Shown piece after piece: positions 9,075 to 17,767 of a stretch of 64,000 nt of DNA; position 1 is the first letter of the stretch, and the number at the start of each line of letters is the position of its first letter. The translations under genes were made by a program, and so were the position numbers. The stretch comes from Peptococcaceae bacterium CEB3 (GTDB lineage Bacteria; Bacillota; Desulfitobacteriia; Desulfitobacteriales; Desulfitobacteriaceae): contig LDXJ01000063.1 of NCBI GenBank assembly GCA_001029295.1, forward strand, positions 248,001 through 312,000. Reading direction: 5' to 3'. The notes beneath the pieces were generated by a model. The model had not been told where the DNA came from, did not search any database, and saw only the letters and a list, made by a program, of their open reading frames with translations.

Positions 9075-12000
9075 ATGAGAAAGTCTAAGAAGACCTTAGC
9101 CATCTTGGCAATCGTCGCCATGGTCCTCATGCTGGTACCTGTCCAGGCATTCGCTGGCACAACGACAGCAACATCCCGCCTGGCCGGAACCGACCGCGTC
9201 GGGACAGCTCTGGCTATTGCCCAACAAGGCTGGGCCAGCGGCGCGACGAACGTCATCGTCGCACCTGCCGACGATGCGAATCTGGTTGACGCTTTGGCCG
9301 TGGCTCCTTTGGCGGGCCAGCTCAAAGCTCCTATCCTCCTGACCTACAAAGCTTCCCTGTCCTCCAGAGTGAAAAGTGAAATCGCTACTCTGAAGGCTAC
9401 CAAGATCTATGCGGTAGGTGCCCTGAGTTCCACGGTTATCAGCCAGCTGAAAGCTATCAGCGGTGTGACCGTGACAGTGCTCCAAGGGGCTGACCGCACC
9501 AACACCGCGGCCGACATCAGCGCTCAGCTGACCAACCCCGCCGGCACGTTCGTCGTTGGTTACAACGGTTTACCGGACGCTCTTTCCGTCGCTTCCTATG
9601 CTGCGGCGAACGACTATGCCATTGTTGTGGCCAATCCGGACGGTACGGTTCCCGCGGCTGAAAAGATCGTCGGAAGCAAGACCTACGTCCTCGGCGGCCC
9701 GACCCTGGTTCAAGACATCTCGGGTGCAACCCGCCTGGCCGGCACAGACCGCTACGGCACGAACACCCAGGTGCTCACCAGCCTTAGCTACAAATACGAC
9801 AACGTATATGTAGCCAACGGTGAAACCCTCGTCGACGCTCTGGCCGGATCTTCCCTTGCCGCACAGACAAATGCCCCGATCGTTCTGGGCAACACCCTGA
9901 ACAACACGGTTGCCGCTCCGGCCGCTTCGGCCATTGCCGGCAGCATGACCTCCAGCACCAACGTGATCGCCTTGGGCGGCACGGGCGTTGTACCTGACAG
10001 CATGGTCGCCCTGGTTGAAAACGGTGGCCAACCTGTTCCTCCGACATCAAGTGTCAGCATTGCTAACCTGAACGTGAGCGGACAGACTGTCGGTGACGGC
10101 TCCGCGAGTTCGCCTGCGGTTGCTCCGATTAACACCGCTGTGAAAGTCAGCACCACGGTCAGCGGCACTTCTGCTGCCAACGCCAGCATGCTGTATCTGG
10201 TCTCCAGCTCCAGCAACATCACGGCTAAGGATGCCAATGGCAACACCTTGACCGCAACGACTCTGAACAGTCCGGTTATCATCGGCAATGACACCTTTAA
10301 TGCCTCTTACACGGTTCCCACGGATTCTCTGGGTAGAGTCAGTGCCACATTTACTTCCTCTGCAAATTCCACCCAGACGTTCAACGTTGTGGTTGAAGCT
10401 CCCTTCAGCAACAACGGCCAAGCAGTTAAATCGAATGAAGCCCGCATGCAATGGGGCGTTCCGGGGACTCTCGTTTTGAGTCCGATTTACACATCGTCCG
10501 CTCCGGAGAGCCTGAACTTCTCCACCACTGGTGCCCAGACGAAAGGCTTGGTTGCAGTCGTTGCAACTCTTCTGCCTGTGTCCGGATCGACCACATCAGT
10601 GAGCGGCCAGTCCGTGAAGTTCACGATGAACACTTCGGTGCCTAACAGTGCCACGGCGTATTTCACTGATGCCAATGGCACGACCATGGTAGCCCAGAAT
10701 GCGTCCGTAGGCGGCGATACTACGTCATCACCTGCCTCAGCGACGTATGTCGTCACCACCAACAGCAACGGACAGGCCTTGGTCTATGTCAATGCTAACC
10801 AGCCAACCACCAACGGCGTTGCCAACATGGCGGCGAGCATTAAGGTCGGCGTTCAAGCTCAGCTCGTTAATGGTGGCGGTGTCAGCGGCACAGGCTACTA
10901 TCAATGGAAGGCTGTAGCCCAGGCGGCCAAGATTGCTAACCTGAGCCCGAGCGCTATGCTCAATACGACCGGGATTACTGGCAACGACAAGACGGTCGTC
11001 AATACGAGCGCTGAAACTGCGGCCTCCGGCTCGCAGCTGACAATCAGCGGAACAGTTGAGGACTCAGCGGGTAATCCTGTTCCGAATGCCACCTTGGCCA
11101 TGCAGGATTACAACGTGAATGGCGGAACCTCTAACAACATTCAGAATGATGCCTTCGTCCAAAACAGCACCTCGACATTGTTCAGTGCAACAGCTTATCC
11201 GACCGTGACCTCGGATAGCAACGGTAACTTCTCGTTCACGGTTACGGCCAATGTGCCGGTTACCCAAACAGTGTACAACAGTATAACCAAGTACTATGTC
11301 TACTACGTGCCTGCCACGGTTGCCGTAGCCAGTGGACAGAGCCTGCCGAATAGCGGCATTACATCCCTGAGCTTTGTCGGCAACAACCACAGCGACAATT
11401 ATGTTGATGTCGTGTGGCAGCAGGGACAGACACTCCAAGCCGTCGGAATCGGGACAGGATCGCTCTTGTCTCAATACAGTGACCTGACAAAAGTGCCTTC
11501 GTCCAACGTTAGCTTCAGCGACGTTCAGGGAAGTGACCAATCGATTTACGTCGGTGGTTACAACCAAAACGCCCAGTTAATTGCCCCTACGGGTATCGGG
11601 GCTTCAGGCAACCAGTTCGCTGGATATGGCCTTGACTTCAACATCAGTGTTCCGTCGGGCATGTACATTGAAGAGATCGGCAATACCGATGTTAACAGCA
11701 TTACTGGGTACACCGGTGTGACAGCGAATACCGTGACTCAGGCCGATCTGCATTACGTTGCCGGGAAGCTGTACCTTGAGTCGGTTAACAATGGAACTGT
11801 TAACGCGCAGGTCGTTGGCGACGCCTCCGCCTATGACGGCAGCGGGCAATTGAAGTTCAAAGTAGCTGAAACATCGGGTTCGACGTCTGGTTCGATCAAC
11901 GTCAGTGTATCCGCTTACAACAACCTGACTGGGCCCTGGACTGACGCCAGTACGCTGAGCGCACAGGGTGCCGCCAGTGCCAGTGTCGCGGGAACCTTCA

Positions 12001-13412
12001 CAGGCTCCGACGCGATCGCATCCCTTGGCTTAGGCGGGAACATTGGTCAGATTGCCGGTTACTATCCGTTGCAACAGACCAACGCGGCTCCGGCTAACAC
12101 AATCACTGTTGCCGGAACAGCGGATGACAATCCAAACATGGACAACAACGCCACGTTCGTGGTGGGTCCGTTCAACAGCTACGTGTCAGTGGCAACGATT
12201 CCTACTCAAGGCTTGACCTACTCAATTTCTGGAAACAAGAGTTCCAAACTGCGCATGATTGACGGGCATGTCCTTCAAGCTGCGCCACAGAGCGCCCAGG
12301 TGAGCATCCAAGCGAATGGTTCAGTAGCTGTCAACAACACAGCGTTGTGGACCGTACCGAGTGGTGAAAATGTCGTTGGGTACTACACCGGCAGCGTGAC
12401 GCCTGTGACCGACGCGAACGGAGTGAAACACTACGACATCGGGTATACCTACGGTGGTACGACAGTGCAGCCGCCTGTCACCTACGTCTTGACAGAAGGT
12501 ACAGGGTCAAACAACACAACGTTTACACTCTACAATGCAGCCAACACGACTACACCCATTACGAAGTGGACGGTGCCGGCAGCGAACTTGGCCGCTGGCT
12601 ATGAAGGCTACATGGGCTTCAGCATTGATTCCAGCAACAACCTGAGCCTCCTCGACTCTGCGGCTAAGGGTGGAGTGGCTCCTAGTGGGATTCTAGGTAC
12701 TTCTGCCGTCGAGGGACAAAAGATGACTCCCGTGCAGATGGCAACAGTCTACACGAGTGATGCCTACGGAGAATCCCCGACGATCGCCATTACCAACTCA
12801 GTGAACAGTCAAAAAGCTACGGTCACTGAGAACTTCACTTCTTCCAGCGCAACGGGTGGCGGGCCTACCGCGGCCGCTACAACTCCTGCGTCCGTGAATT
12901 TCGCCCTCGGTGGTTCGCAAACCCTGACGATTACGGCTGTTGACCAGTATGGTATGCCGTTGCAGAACGCTACGGTCTACGTAAAGGGTGTTGGTACTCA
13001 GGGCTTGTGGATCACTCAGGTTAACGGTACAGCTATTCAGCAAAACGTGAACCTTGGCGGACCTAAAGCTACGGGTAGCAGCTCTAACTTCCAAAACGTC
13101 AATGCCCCTGTTCCTCTCTTCACCTACAGCGGTACAATGCCTGCATACAACAATGTGTATGTGTCAGGCAGCATCTCCGCTTACAACCTGAACAATGGTA
13201 GTACACCGTATGCTGCGTTGCAGACCGGCGTGAGCGGAACGGTGAGCATTACCTTGCAAGACGGGAACGTGCAGTACTGGAACAGTGATAGCCCGTCGGT
13301 TCTGTCGCTTGATCAAGGAACCGCGATTTCTAGCGCGACGGGCACAGTTGAGTTCAGTAATACTTCTTCCTTCGCCAAGGTGATTGGCTCTGCGAGTGTC
13401 AACGTGCAGTAG
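9075..13412 (+). CDS. S-layer-type protein with N-terminal cell-wall-binding repeats (1445 aa)
   Basis: A very large secreted protein with an AGAGGAG Shine-Dalgarno 11 bp before ATG. Residues 1-27 are a clear signal peptide (MRKSKKTLAILAIVAMVLMLVPVQAFAG cut near AFA). Three CW_binding_2 modules follow (~residues 33-320), with RLAGTDRVGTA at the first and RLAGTDRYGTN at the third; the second is degenerate (VLQGADRTNTA). The remaining ~1100 residues are rich in Thr, Ser, Asn, Ala, Gly and Val with almost no Lys and no Cys that I could find, with Ig/β-sandwich-like blocks such as SGTVEDSAGNPVPNATLAMQ. This composition, size, long structured leader and strong terminator suggest the main S-layer subunit. 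The CW_binding_2 part would bind a secondary wall polymer, and the rest would build the lattice. Confidence 0.88.
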   Translation: MRKSKKTLAILAIVAMVLMLVPVQAFAGTTTATSRLAGTDRVGTALAIAQQGWASGATNVIVAPADDANLVDALAVAPLAGQLKAPILLTYKASLSSRVKSEIATLKATKIYAVGALSSTVISQLKAISGVTVTVLQGADRTNTAADISAQLTNPAGTFVVGYNGLPDALSVASYAAANDYAIVVANPDGTVPAAEKIVGSKTYVLGGPTLVQDISGATRLAGTDRYGTNTQVLTSLSYKYDNVYVANGETLVDALAGSSLAAQTNAPIVLGNTLNNTVAAPAASAIAGSMTSSTNVIALGGTGVVPDSMVALVENGGQPVPPTSSVSIANLNVSGQTVGDGSASSPAVAPINTAVKVSTTVSGTSAANASMLYLVSSSSNITAKDANGNTLTATTLNSPVIIGNDTFNASYTVPTDSLGRVSATFTSSANSTQTFNVVVEAPFSNNGQAVKSNEARMQWGVPGTLVLSPIYTSSAPESLNFSTTGAQTKGLVAVVATLLPVSGSTTSVSGQSVKFTMNTSVPNSATAYFTDANGTTMVAQNASVGGDTTSSPASATYVVTTNSNGQALVYVNANQPTTNGVANMAASIKVGVQAQLVNGGGVSGTGYYQWKAVAQAAKIANLSPSAMLNTTGITGNDKTVVNTSAETAASGSQLTISGTVEDSAGNPVPNATLAMQDYNVNGGTSNNIQNDAFVQNSTSTLFSATAYPTVTSDSNGNFSFTVTANVPVTQTVYNSITKYYVYYVPATVAVASGQSLPNSGITSLSFVGNNHSDNYVDVVWQQGQTLQAVGIGTGSLLSQYSDLTKVPSSNVSFSDVQGSDQSIYVGGYNQNAQLIAPTGIGASGNQFAGYGLDFNISVPSGMYIEEIGNTDVNSITGYTGVTANTVTQADLHYVAGKLYLESVNNGTVNAQVVGDASAYDGSGQLKFKVAETSGSTSGSINVSVSAYNNLTGPWTDASTLSAQGAASASVAGTFTGSDAIASLGLGGNIGQIAGYYPLQQTNAAPANTITVAGTADDNPNMDNNATFVVGPFNSYVSVATIPTQGLTYSISGNKSSKLRMIDGHVLQAAPQSAQVSIQANGSVAVNNTALWTVPSGENVVGYYTGSVTPVTDANGVKHYDIGYTYGGTTVQPPVTYVLTEGTGSNNTTFTLYNAANTTTPITKWTVPAANLAAGYEGYMGFSIDSSNNLSLLDSAAKGGVAPSGILGTSAVEGQKMTPVQMATVYTSDAYGESPTIAITNSVNSQKATVTENFTSSSATGGGPTAAATTPASVNFALGGSQTLTITAVDQYGMPLQNATVYVKGVGTQGLWITQVNGTAIQQNVNLGGPKATGSSSNFQNVNAPVPLFTYSGTMPAYNNVYVSGSISAYNLNNGSTPYAALQTGVSGTVSITLQDGNVQYWNSDSPSVLSLDQGTAISSATGTVEFSNTSSFAKVIGSASVNVQ

Positions 13413-13432
13413 CCTTAGTAACTGTTGACTCC

Positions 13433-13460
13433 GAGACCCTTGGGGGAACCCAGGGGTCTC
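13433..13460 (+). terminator. Terminator hairpin after the S-layer gene
   Basis: A 12 bp stem with one T·G wobble (GAGACCCTTGGG pairing with CCCAGGGGTCTC) closed by a stable GGAA (GNRA) tetraloop. The following T-tract is weak (CCTTAATGTT), so it may also act as a 3'-end stabiliser. Confidence 0.75.
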
Positions 13461-13506
13461 CCTTAATGTTGGGGCAGAATAGGTTTAAGGAGGGGTGGGA
13501 ACGAGA

Positions 13507-15975
13507 ATGGCGGAGTGGAGGCTTAGGTCGCAGACAAGGCGGAAGTTTCTCTGGTTTAATGTCATAGCGGCCCTCTTGCTAGTGGGAGTGGGGGCTTGGT
13601 TTCGGGGGCTTTATTTTCCCCAGGATTTCCTCGTGGTTAACATTCTGGTTGGGGTGCTGAGCCTGGTAGCATTACCGCTGCTCTCTGAGAGGAAAGGCTT
13701 GGGGCTGGATTTGCTGGATGGGGCTGTCTTGTGCTTGGGATTAGCCTACACTCTTTCCATCTTGGCGGCAGTGAGCACGGGGGACGCGATTGAGACGAGC
13801 CTGCGCGTCTGGACTTATGTTCTGTTTTACTTTATTCTGAGCCGTTCCTTGGAGGGCCGCGGTCGGATGCGCTTTCTGTCTCAAGGCTTGGTGCTGATCG
13901 GGAGCGTCATAGCCCTTTGGGGGATCATGACCGTTCCAGGCTGGGTGAGCTACAGCAATTCCTGGAACAGTGTTCTGAGCTCGACCCTGCAGTATCACAA
14001 TGCCTTTGCTTCGTTCTTAGTTGGGATCATGATACTGGCTGCATATTTGTGGCTTGAGAGTGAGAGCCCTTGGGTGGGAAGCCTGTACGGCCTGGCGCTG
14101 GTCGTGATGGCCTTTGCTCTGGGCGGGACGCAGTCCCGCGGCGGCTACCTCGTTTTCCTGGCCGCGGTCATTGGCCTCTTTGTCATCTATCCGGTTGGCA
14201 GGAAGAGGATAGTTTGGCTGGGGGTTCTCAACATGTTCGGGGGGTTCCTTTTGTGGGGACGTTTCCTGCGCGCGGTAAATAGCAAGTCGGTTGGCCTGTC
14301 CGTCCTGATTCTCGTGGTCGCTTGCCTCTGGGCAGTCGGACTCACCTTAGGGAAACTGTGGCTGGGGCGTATTTCCCCTAGGTTGCCGGCAAGAACGTTG
14401 AGATCGGCATTCGGAGGGGTTCTGGCGCTGGCGGTAGTACTGGGCGGCTGGGCGCTCCTGCGCCATGGTGGGGACGTGCTGGGGACCATCCAGCGCATCA
14501 ATCTACATAATCACAGCGTGGAAGAGCGGTTCACATTTTACTGGGACGCGTGGCGCATGTTCTTGCAGAGGCCCTGGCTGGGTTATGGCGGAGGGGGCTG
14601 GAACGCAGCGTATAGGGGCTTTCAGAGTTACCTCTACAACAGCACGGAGACGCACAGCATTGCCACGCAAGTGCTGGTCGAGGCGGGAGTCTTGGGAATT
14701 GTTGTTTTCGCCGCGTTGCTGGGAGCGCTGGGGCGTTCGGTTTATCGCACTTGGCTCGCACTGAAGGGCCAAAGCAGAGAGCGGACGTATTTGCTGGCGT
14801 TAACTTTGTCTGTAGTTGCCATTGGCGCGCATGCCCTGATCGACTTTGACTTGTCTGAGGGGACGGTTTCCCTAGTGCTGTGGAGCAACATCGCTGCCTT
14901 GCGGGCGTTCGGTCTGCAAAGAGAACGCGCTTCCGGAAAGCCTGAGGAAGGCGGAGGAAAGAGCGCCTTGAGGGAGAAGGGCCCCTCGGCGAAAGAGTCG
15001 GGGGCTGGGAAAAAGAAGAAGGGCAAGAAAGAGAGCGCGACGGCCGGGGCGCCCGCGACGCCGGGGGCCGCCTGGAAGGACAAGCAGAACGATAGGAAAG
15101 GGAAAGTGCCTGAAGCTGGGAAGACAAGTCTCCTGGGCAATGGGGTTCTGAGTGTTCTCATCCTGGCTGCTGCCGCAACGGCAGTGGTTCCCTTTGCGAT
15201 TCGGAGCGCCATGGGTGCGGCGGATGCGGCGGCACAAGCCCTTGGGGCGAGAAACTATAAAGTAGCCCTGCAGCAGGCGGAACGGGCGACCCGGACTTTC
15301 CCCTTTGAGGCCTATCCCTGGTCGCAGGCGGCGGAAGCCAACATGTATCTGGCTCTCTCAGGCTCTGGGCAGGGAAATGCGCAGACCGCGTTGTCGGATA
15401 TCGACCGGGCTGTCTCCCTGGCGGAGGATGATCCCTCGCTTTGGAGGATAAAGGCCGGGATCTTGGTCAACTCGGGGCAAACCGCCGGGGCTTACGCCGC
15501 GGCGCAGCATATTGTACCCTTGGCGCCGTTTCTCAACAGCTCTTATGAGGCCTACGGAGCGGTAGGTGTGGACTATGCCTTGACTTCTCTGCAGCAGGGC
15601 AACAAAAATGCCGCAAGGCAGGTCTGCCAATCGGTGGCAGAGATCCCGCGGGAGATAAAGGCAAAGGTGGACAACTTGAATCCCTTTTTCAAACGCAACT
15701 GGATTGTCCCGCAGAAACTGGAGGCTACCCCGACCATACGGCTTCAAGCCGACGAGGCTGAGCTGCTTCTGGGGCACAAAGAGGTAGCGTCTGACTTGAA
15801 AGGACTTACGAGCGATAAGACGATTGGTCCGCAAGCCAGGCTTTGGCTGGCTGCGGCGCTGATATCTGAGGGGGACTCGCAGGGGGCAAGTTCAATCCTG
15901 CAAGGGCTTACCGCTCAGGAAAGAACATCTGTCGGCGACTTGGCAAAGCAGATCGGTTCTGTGGCGAAGGGCTGA
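13507..15975 (+). CDS. O-antigen ligase/polymerase-like (Wzy_C) membrane protein with C-terminal TPR region
   Basis: This ~822-residue protein has about a dozen membrane helices in its first ~460 residues. These include the periplasmic-loop signature of Wzy/WaaL proteins (HNHSVEERFTFYWDAWRMFLQRPWLGYGGGGW…STETHSIATQVLVEAG), which polymerise or ligate undecaprenyl-linked glycans. A Lys/Ala/Gly/Pro-rich linker (REKGPSAKESGAGKKKKGKKE) follows, then another membrane helix and TPR-like helices to the end. The ATG at 13507 is favoured; the GTG at 13495 overlaps the AAGGAGG site. The fused ligase-TPR layout is common in Clostridia. Lying directly behind the S-layer gene, it may glycosylate surface proteins or polymerise the wall glycan. 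Confidence 0.82.
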   Translation: MAEWRLRSQTRRKFLWFNVIAALLLVGVGAWFRGLYFPQDFLVVNILVGVLSLVALPLLSERKGLGLDLLDGAVLCLGLAYTLSILAAVSTGDAIETSLRVWTYVLFYFILSRSLEGRGRMRFLSQGLVLIGSVIALWGIMTVPGWVSYSNSWNSVLSSTLQYHNAFASFLVGIMILAAYLWLESESPWVGSLYGLALVVMAFALGGTQSRGGYLVFLAAVIGLFVIYPVGRKRIVWLGVLNMFGGFLLWGRFLRAVNSKSVGLSVLILVVACLWAVGLTLGKLWLGRISPRLPARTLRSAFGGVLALAVVLGGWALLRHGGDVLGTIQRINLHNHSVEERFTFYWDAWRMFLQRPWLGYGGGGWNAAYRGFQSYLYNSTETHSIATQVLVEAGVLGIVVFAALLGALGRSVYRTWLALKGQSRERTYLLALTLSVVAIGAHALIDFDLSEGTVSLVLWSNIAALRAFGLQRERASGKPEEGGGKSALREKGPSAKESGAGKKKKGKKESATAGAPATPGAAWKDKQNDRKGKVPEAGKTSLLGNGVLSVLILAAAATAVVPFAIRSAMGAADAAAQALGARNYKVALQQAERATRTFPFEAYPWSQAAEANMYLALSGSGQGNAQTALSDIDRAVSLAEDDPSLWRIKAGILVNSGQTAGAYAAAQHIVPLAPFLNSSYEAYGAVGVDYALTSLQQGNKNAARQVCQSVAEIPREIKAKVDNLNPFFKRNWIVPQKLEATPTIRLQADEAELLLGHKEVASDLKGLTSDKTIGPQARLWLAAALISEGDSQGASSILQGLTAQERTSVGDLAKQIGSVAKG

Positions 15976-16299
15976 GCGGCCGCGATGTCTGATCACGGCC
16001 TGAAGCGGCCTGTGGGCCGGTGCTAGGCGGGCGTCTTCGTTGTGATGAGGTTCCAAGGCAGGCGTGGCTGGCGGGAATGTGGTCAAAGATATGCGGAGAC
16101 GAGCGGATGACGACTGAATAGGCTGTTGGGGCACCGGTTCTGTTACCGGGTGCTCCATCTTTGTGTCAGGGATTGGCTGTTCCCTGGTGGGAGGACGGGG
16201 CGGGTGATGACTTAAATTGGAATTTGCAGTGCAGGGCGTGGTCTGTTAATGTATAGGGCGAGAGTAAGGACATACTATGTCAGAAAGGTGTGATCTTTT
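15976..16299. other. Intergenic region, 324 bp
   Basis: It holds the terminator hairpin at 16128-16156 and, presumably, the promoter of the next gene. A TTGCAG…TAATGT pair with 17 bp spacing near 16226-16254 is only a weak promoter match. No coding signal was seen. Confidence 0.4.
16128..16156 (+). terminator. Hairpin terminator candidate
   Basis: GGGGCACC-GGT pairs with ACC-GGGTGCTCC, with one bulged G and one wobble and a 6-nt loop, followed by ATCTTTGTG. It is suitably placed to end the ligase/TPR transcript. Confidence 0.55.
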
Positions 16300-16881
16300 G
16301 TGGGCAAGTGGAAATGGAGCCTGGGAGCTTTAATTGTGGTGCTTGCGGCGGGCCTGTTCTGGGGTTTTCATGCGCGGCAGCCGCAGGGGCCGGCCCCGAC
16401 AGGCAACACCGGCGCTGGTTCCTCACAACATCCTTATACGATTGCCTCCCCTGGGGCGCAGAAATATGAAGGTGCGAGCGCTTGGGAAAAGTATGTGAAG
16501 AAAGCCGAGGGGAGCCCGAAAGACGCTGCGGCTCAGGTGGACGCGGCCGTGGCCTCCTTCGTCAACAAGAAATACACGGATGCCGTTACGTACTACAAAA
16601 AAGCTATTGCCCTGGACCCGAAGAACGCCCAGTATCCGGCTTACTTGGGTAATGTCTATTTCTTTGGTCTAAACCAACCGGCGGCAGCCGAGTCTTACTA
16701 TCGGAAGGCGGTCCAAGTGGACCCAACGTATGGGGACGGCTGGTACTTGCTGGGCCGGTTCTACGTCTCGGAAGGTAAAAAATCGGAGGCGAAGAGTGTG
16801 TTGTCTGAAGGGTTAAAGAAAGTACCCAAGTCATCCCCTCAGTACACCCGCTTGGCGGCGTACGCCAAGACGGTCAAGTAA
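16300..16881 (+). CDS. Membrane-anchored TPR-repeat protein
   Basis: A 193-residue protein starting at GTG, with AAAGGTG 8 bp upstream. One N-terminal membrane helix (LGALIVVLAAGLFWGF) is followed by a Gly/Pro/Thr-rich extracytoplasmic linker. About three TPR-type helix pairs follow (DAVTYYKKAIALDPKNAQYPAYLGNVYF, AAESYYRKAVQVDPTYGDGWYLLGRFY, and a degenerate third). TPRs are protein-interaction scaffolds. With the TPR-tailed ligase just upstream, a role in organising the glycan assembly machinery is possible but not shown. Confidence 0.8.
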   Translation: MGKWKWSLGALIVVLAAGLFWGFHARQPQGPAPTGNTGAGSSQHPYTIASPGAQKYEGASAWEKYVKKAEGSPKDAAAQVDAAVASFVNKKYTDAVTYYKKAIALDPKNAQYPAYLGNVYFFGLNQPAAAESYYRKAVQVDPTYGDGWYLLGRFYVSEGKKSEAKSVLSEGLKKVPKSSPQYTRLAAYAKTVK

Positions 16882-16886
16882 GGGAC

Positions 16887-16924
16887 CCGCGGGGGAGCGG
16901 CGCGACGGCTGTCTCCCCCGGCGG
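16887..16924 (+). terminator. GC-rich hairpin after the TPR gene
   Basis: CCGC-GGGGGAG pairs with CTCCCCC-G-GCGG around a 15-nt loop, with one bulge. There is no T-tract, so this is a terminator candidate only. Confidence 0.4.
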
Positions 16925-16952
16925 CCCCCAGCTCAACGTCGTCCGGGGTCGT

Positions 16953-17186
16953 CCCCCAGGGTCTGACCCCCACACAATGACCCCCACACAATGGGGATCA
17001 ATTCTGACAAGTCAGGACAGAGTTCGAGGCGAACGGGCCTTGGAGGGGGAAACCTCTCCGAGACCTTTGCGCGTCTTTAAGATAGACACTGCTCGCGACT
17101 GGTAACAGGTGAGATCATAAACTAAGCTCAGCTGAGGTGCGGTCCAGGGGCTCACTTCACTCATTTATGGTACAATATGGTTGCAG
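16953..17186 (+). repeat. ~230 bp dispersed repeat, copy A
   Basis: This stretch is closely similar to 23240-23467. It begins CCCCCAGGGTCTGACCCC, passes through a block with ATGGGGATCAATTCTGACAA, a GGCGAACGGGCCT block and GCGTCTTTAAGATAGACACT, and ends near a GGTACAATATGG -10-like box and TTGCAG. Copy A carries a small tandem duplication of ACACAATGACCCCC and lacks about 8 bp near its promoter-like end compared with copy B. Beyond it a short frame (GTGGCTACAGTC…) stops after nine codons. No transposase is encoded. Confidence 0.75.
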
Positions 17187-17332
17187 TATGTATAAGGGGT
17201 GTTTACGTGGCTACAGTCGCTCAGTCAATCCAATAAATAATTACGGACTACTTTCCAGGAAAACAGCGCCTTTTTCGCAGTATTGAGCTCGAGGCTGTTT
17301 GACTGTGAGCGAAGCCGCGGGTCAGCGTCCGC

Positions 17333-17442
17333 CGACAATCTGCCAGAACGGGGAATGCGGCGTGAGCAGGGCAAGGTAATAGATACCGACCGCCATCGTC
17401 GCTAAACCGCCGGTGGTCAGGGCGACCGGACCATGTTTATCG
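17333..17442 (-). pseudogene. MFS transporter gene fragment 1
   Basis: About 110 bp are clearly similar to the minus-strand MFS exporter gene at 31885-31994 (shared stretches such as CTGCCAGAACGGGGAATG and GCCGGTGGTCAGGGCGACC). It encodes a piece of a middle-to-C-terminal membrane region only. It is a gene remnant with no start, end or full domain. Confidence 0.75.
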
Positions 17443-17457
17443 CAGGCTCTGCAAGGG

Positions 17458-17486
17458 TTGCGCGTCGCCTGCTTCTAAGGTATAAT
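17458..17486 (+). promoter_or_regulatory. Promoter of the ABC-F gene
   Basis: TTGCGC (17458-17463), a 17 bp spacer and a perfect TATAAT (17481-17486). Transcription should start near 17493, giving a leader of about 275 nt before the ABC-F ATG. Confidence 0.8.
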
Positions 17487-17507
17487 CGAATTAAGGTAAA
17501 AAGAAGA

Positions 17508-17549
17508 ATGAACCGAGAAAGGACAGGTAATACGTCGATGCGTCAGTAA
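17508..17549 (+). CDS. Candidate leader peptide of the ABC-F attenuator (13 codons)
   Basis: Directly downstream of the predicted transcript start, ATG at 17508 opens MNRERTGNTSMRQ and stops. A purine-rich stretch (AAGGTAAAAAGAAG) precedes it. An internal ATG at 17538 would give only Met-Arg-Gln behind AAAGGA. Short leader ORFs on which antibiotic-stalled ribosomes alter RNA folding are established for several ABC-F resistance genes. Assignment here rests on position and is uncertain. Confidence 0.35.
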   Translation: MNRERTGNTSMRQ

Positions 17550-17737
17550 TCTTCCGGACCAAGCAAGTGAGAATACCTAAGGATTGCAAGGTATTAGTGG
17601 TACTTGTGAGTTGTTCCCGGAGGATCGGCACGCTTTTGGTGTGCCGGCGCATAGTCAGAAAACCTGTGTTTTTTTATGCCCGTACCGCCTCAGGGTGGAT
17701 CAGCGGGCGTAAGGGCGTGACACGGTTTGACGATGCT

Positions 17738-17767
17738 CCTCCCCGGAACTTCGAGGGAGGTTTTTTT
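17738..17767 (+). terminator. Attenuator terminator containing the ABC-F ribosome binding site
   Basis: CCTCCC (17738-17743) pairs with GGGAGG (17755-17760), with two further inner C-G pairs, and is followed at once by seven T residues and then the ATG at 17768. The 3' arm is the Shine-Dalgarno of the ABC-F gene, so when this hairpin forms it both terminates transcription and hides the RBS. Other leader hairpins (CGGCACGC/GTGTGCCG at ~17625-17645; GCCCG/CGGGC at 17678-17708) could take part in the switch. Confidence 0.85.
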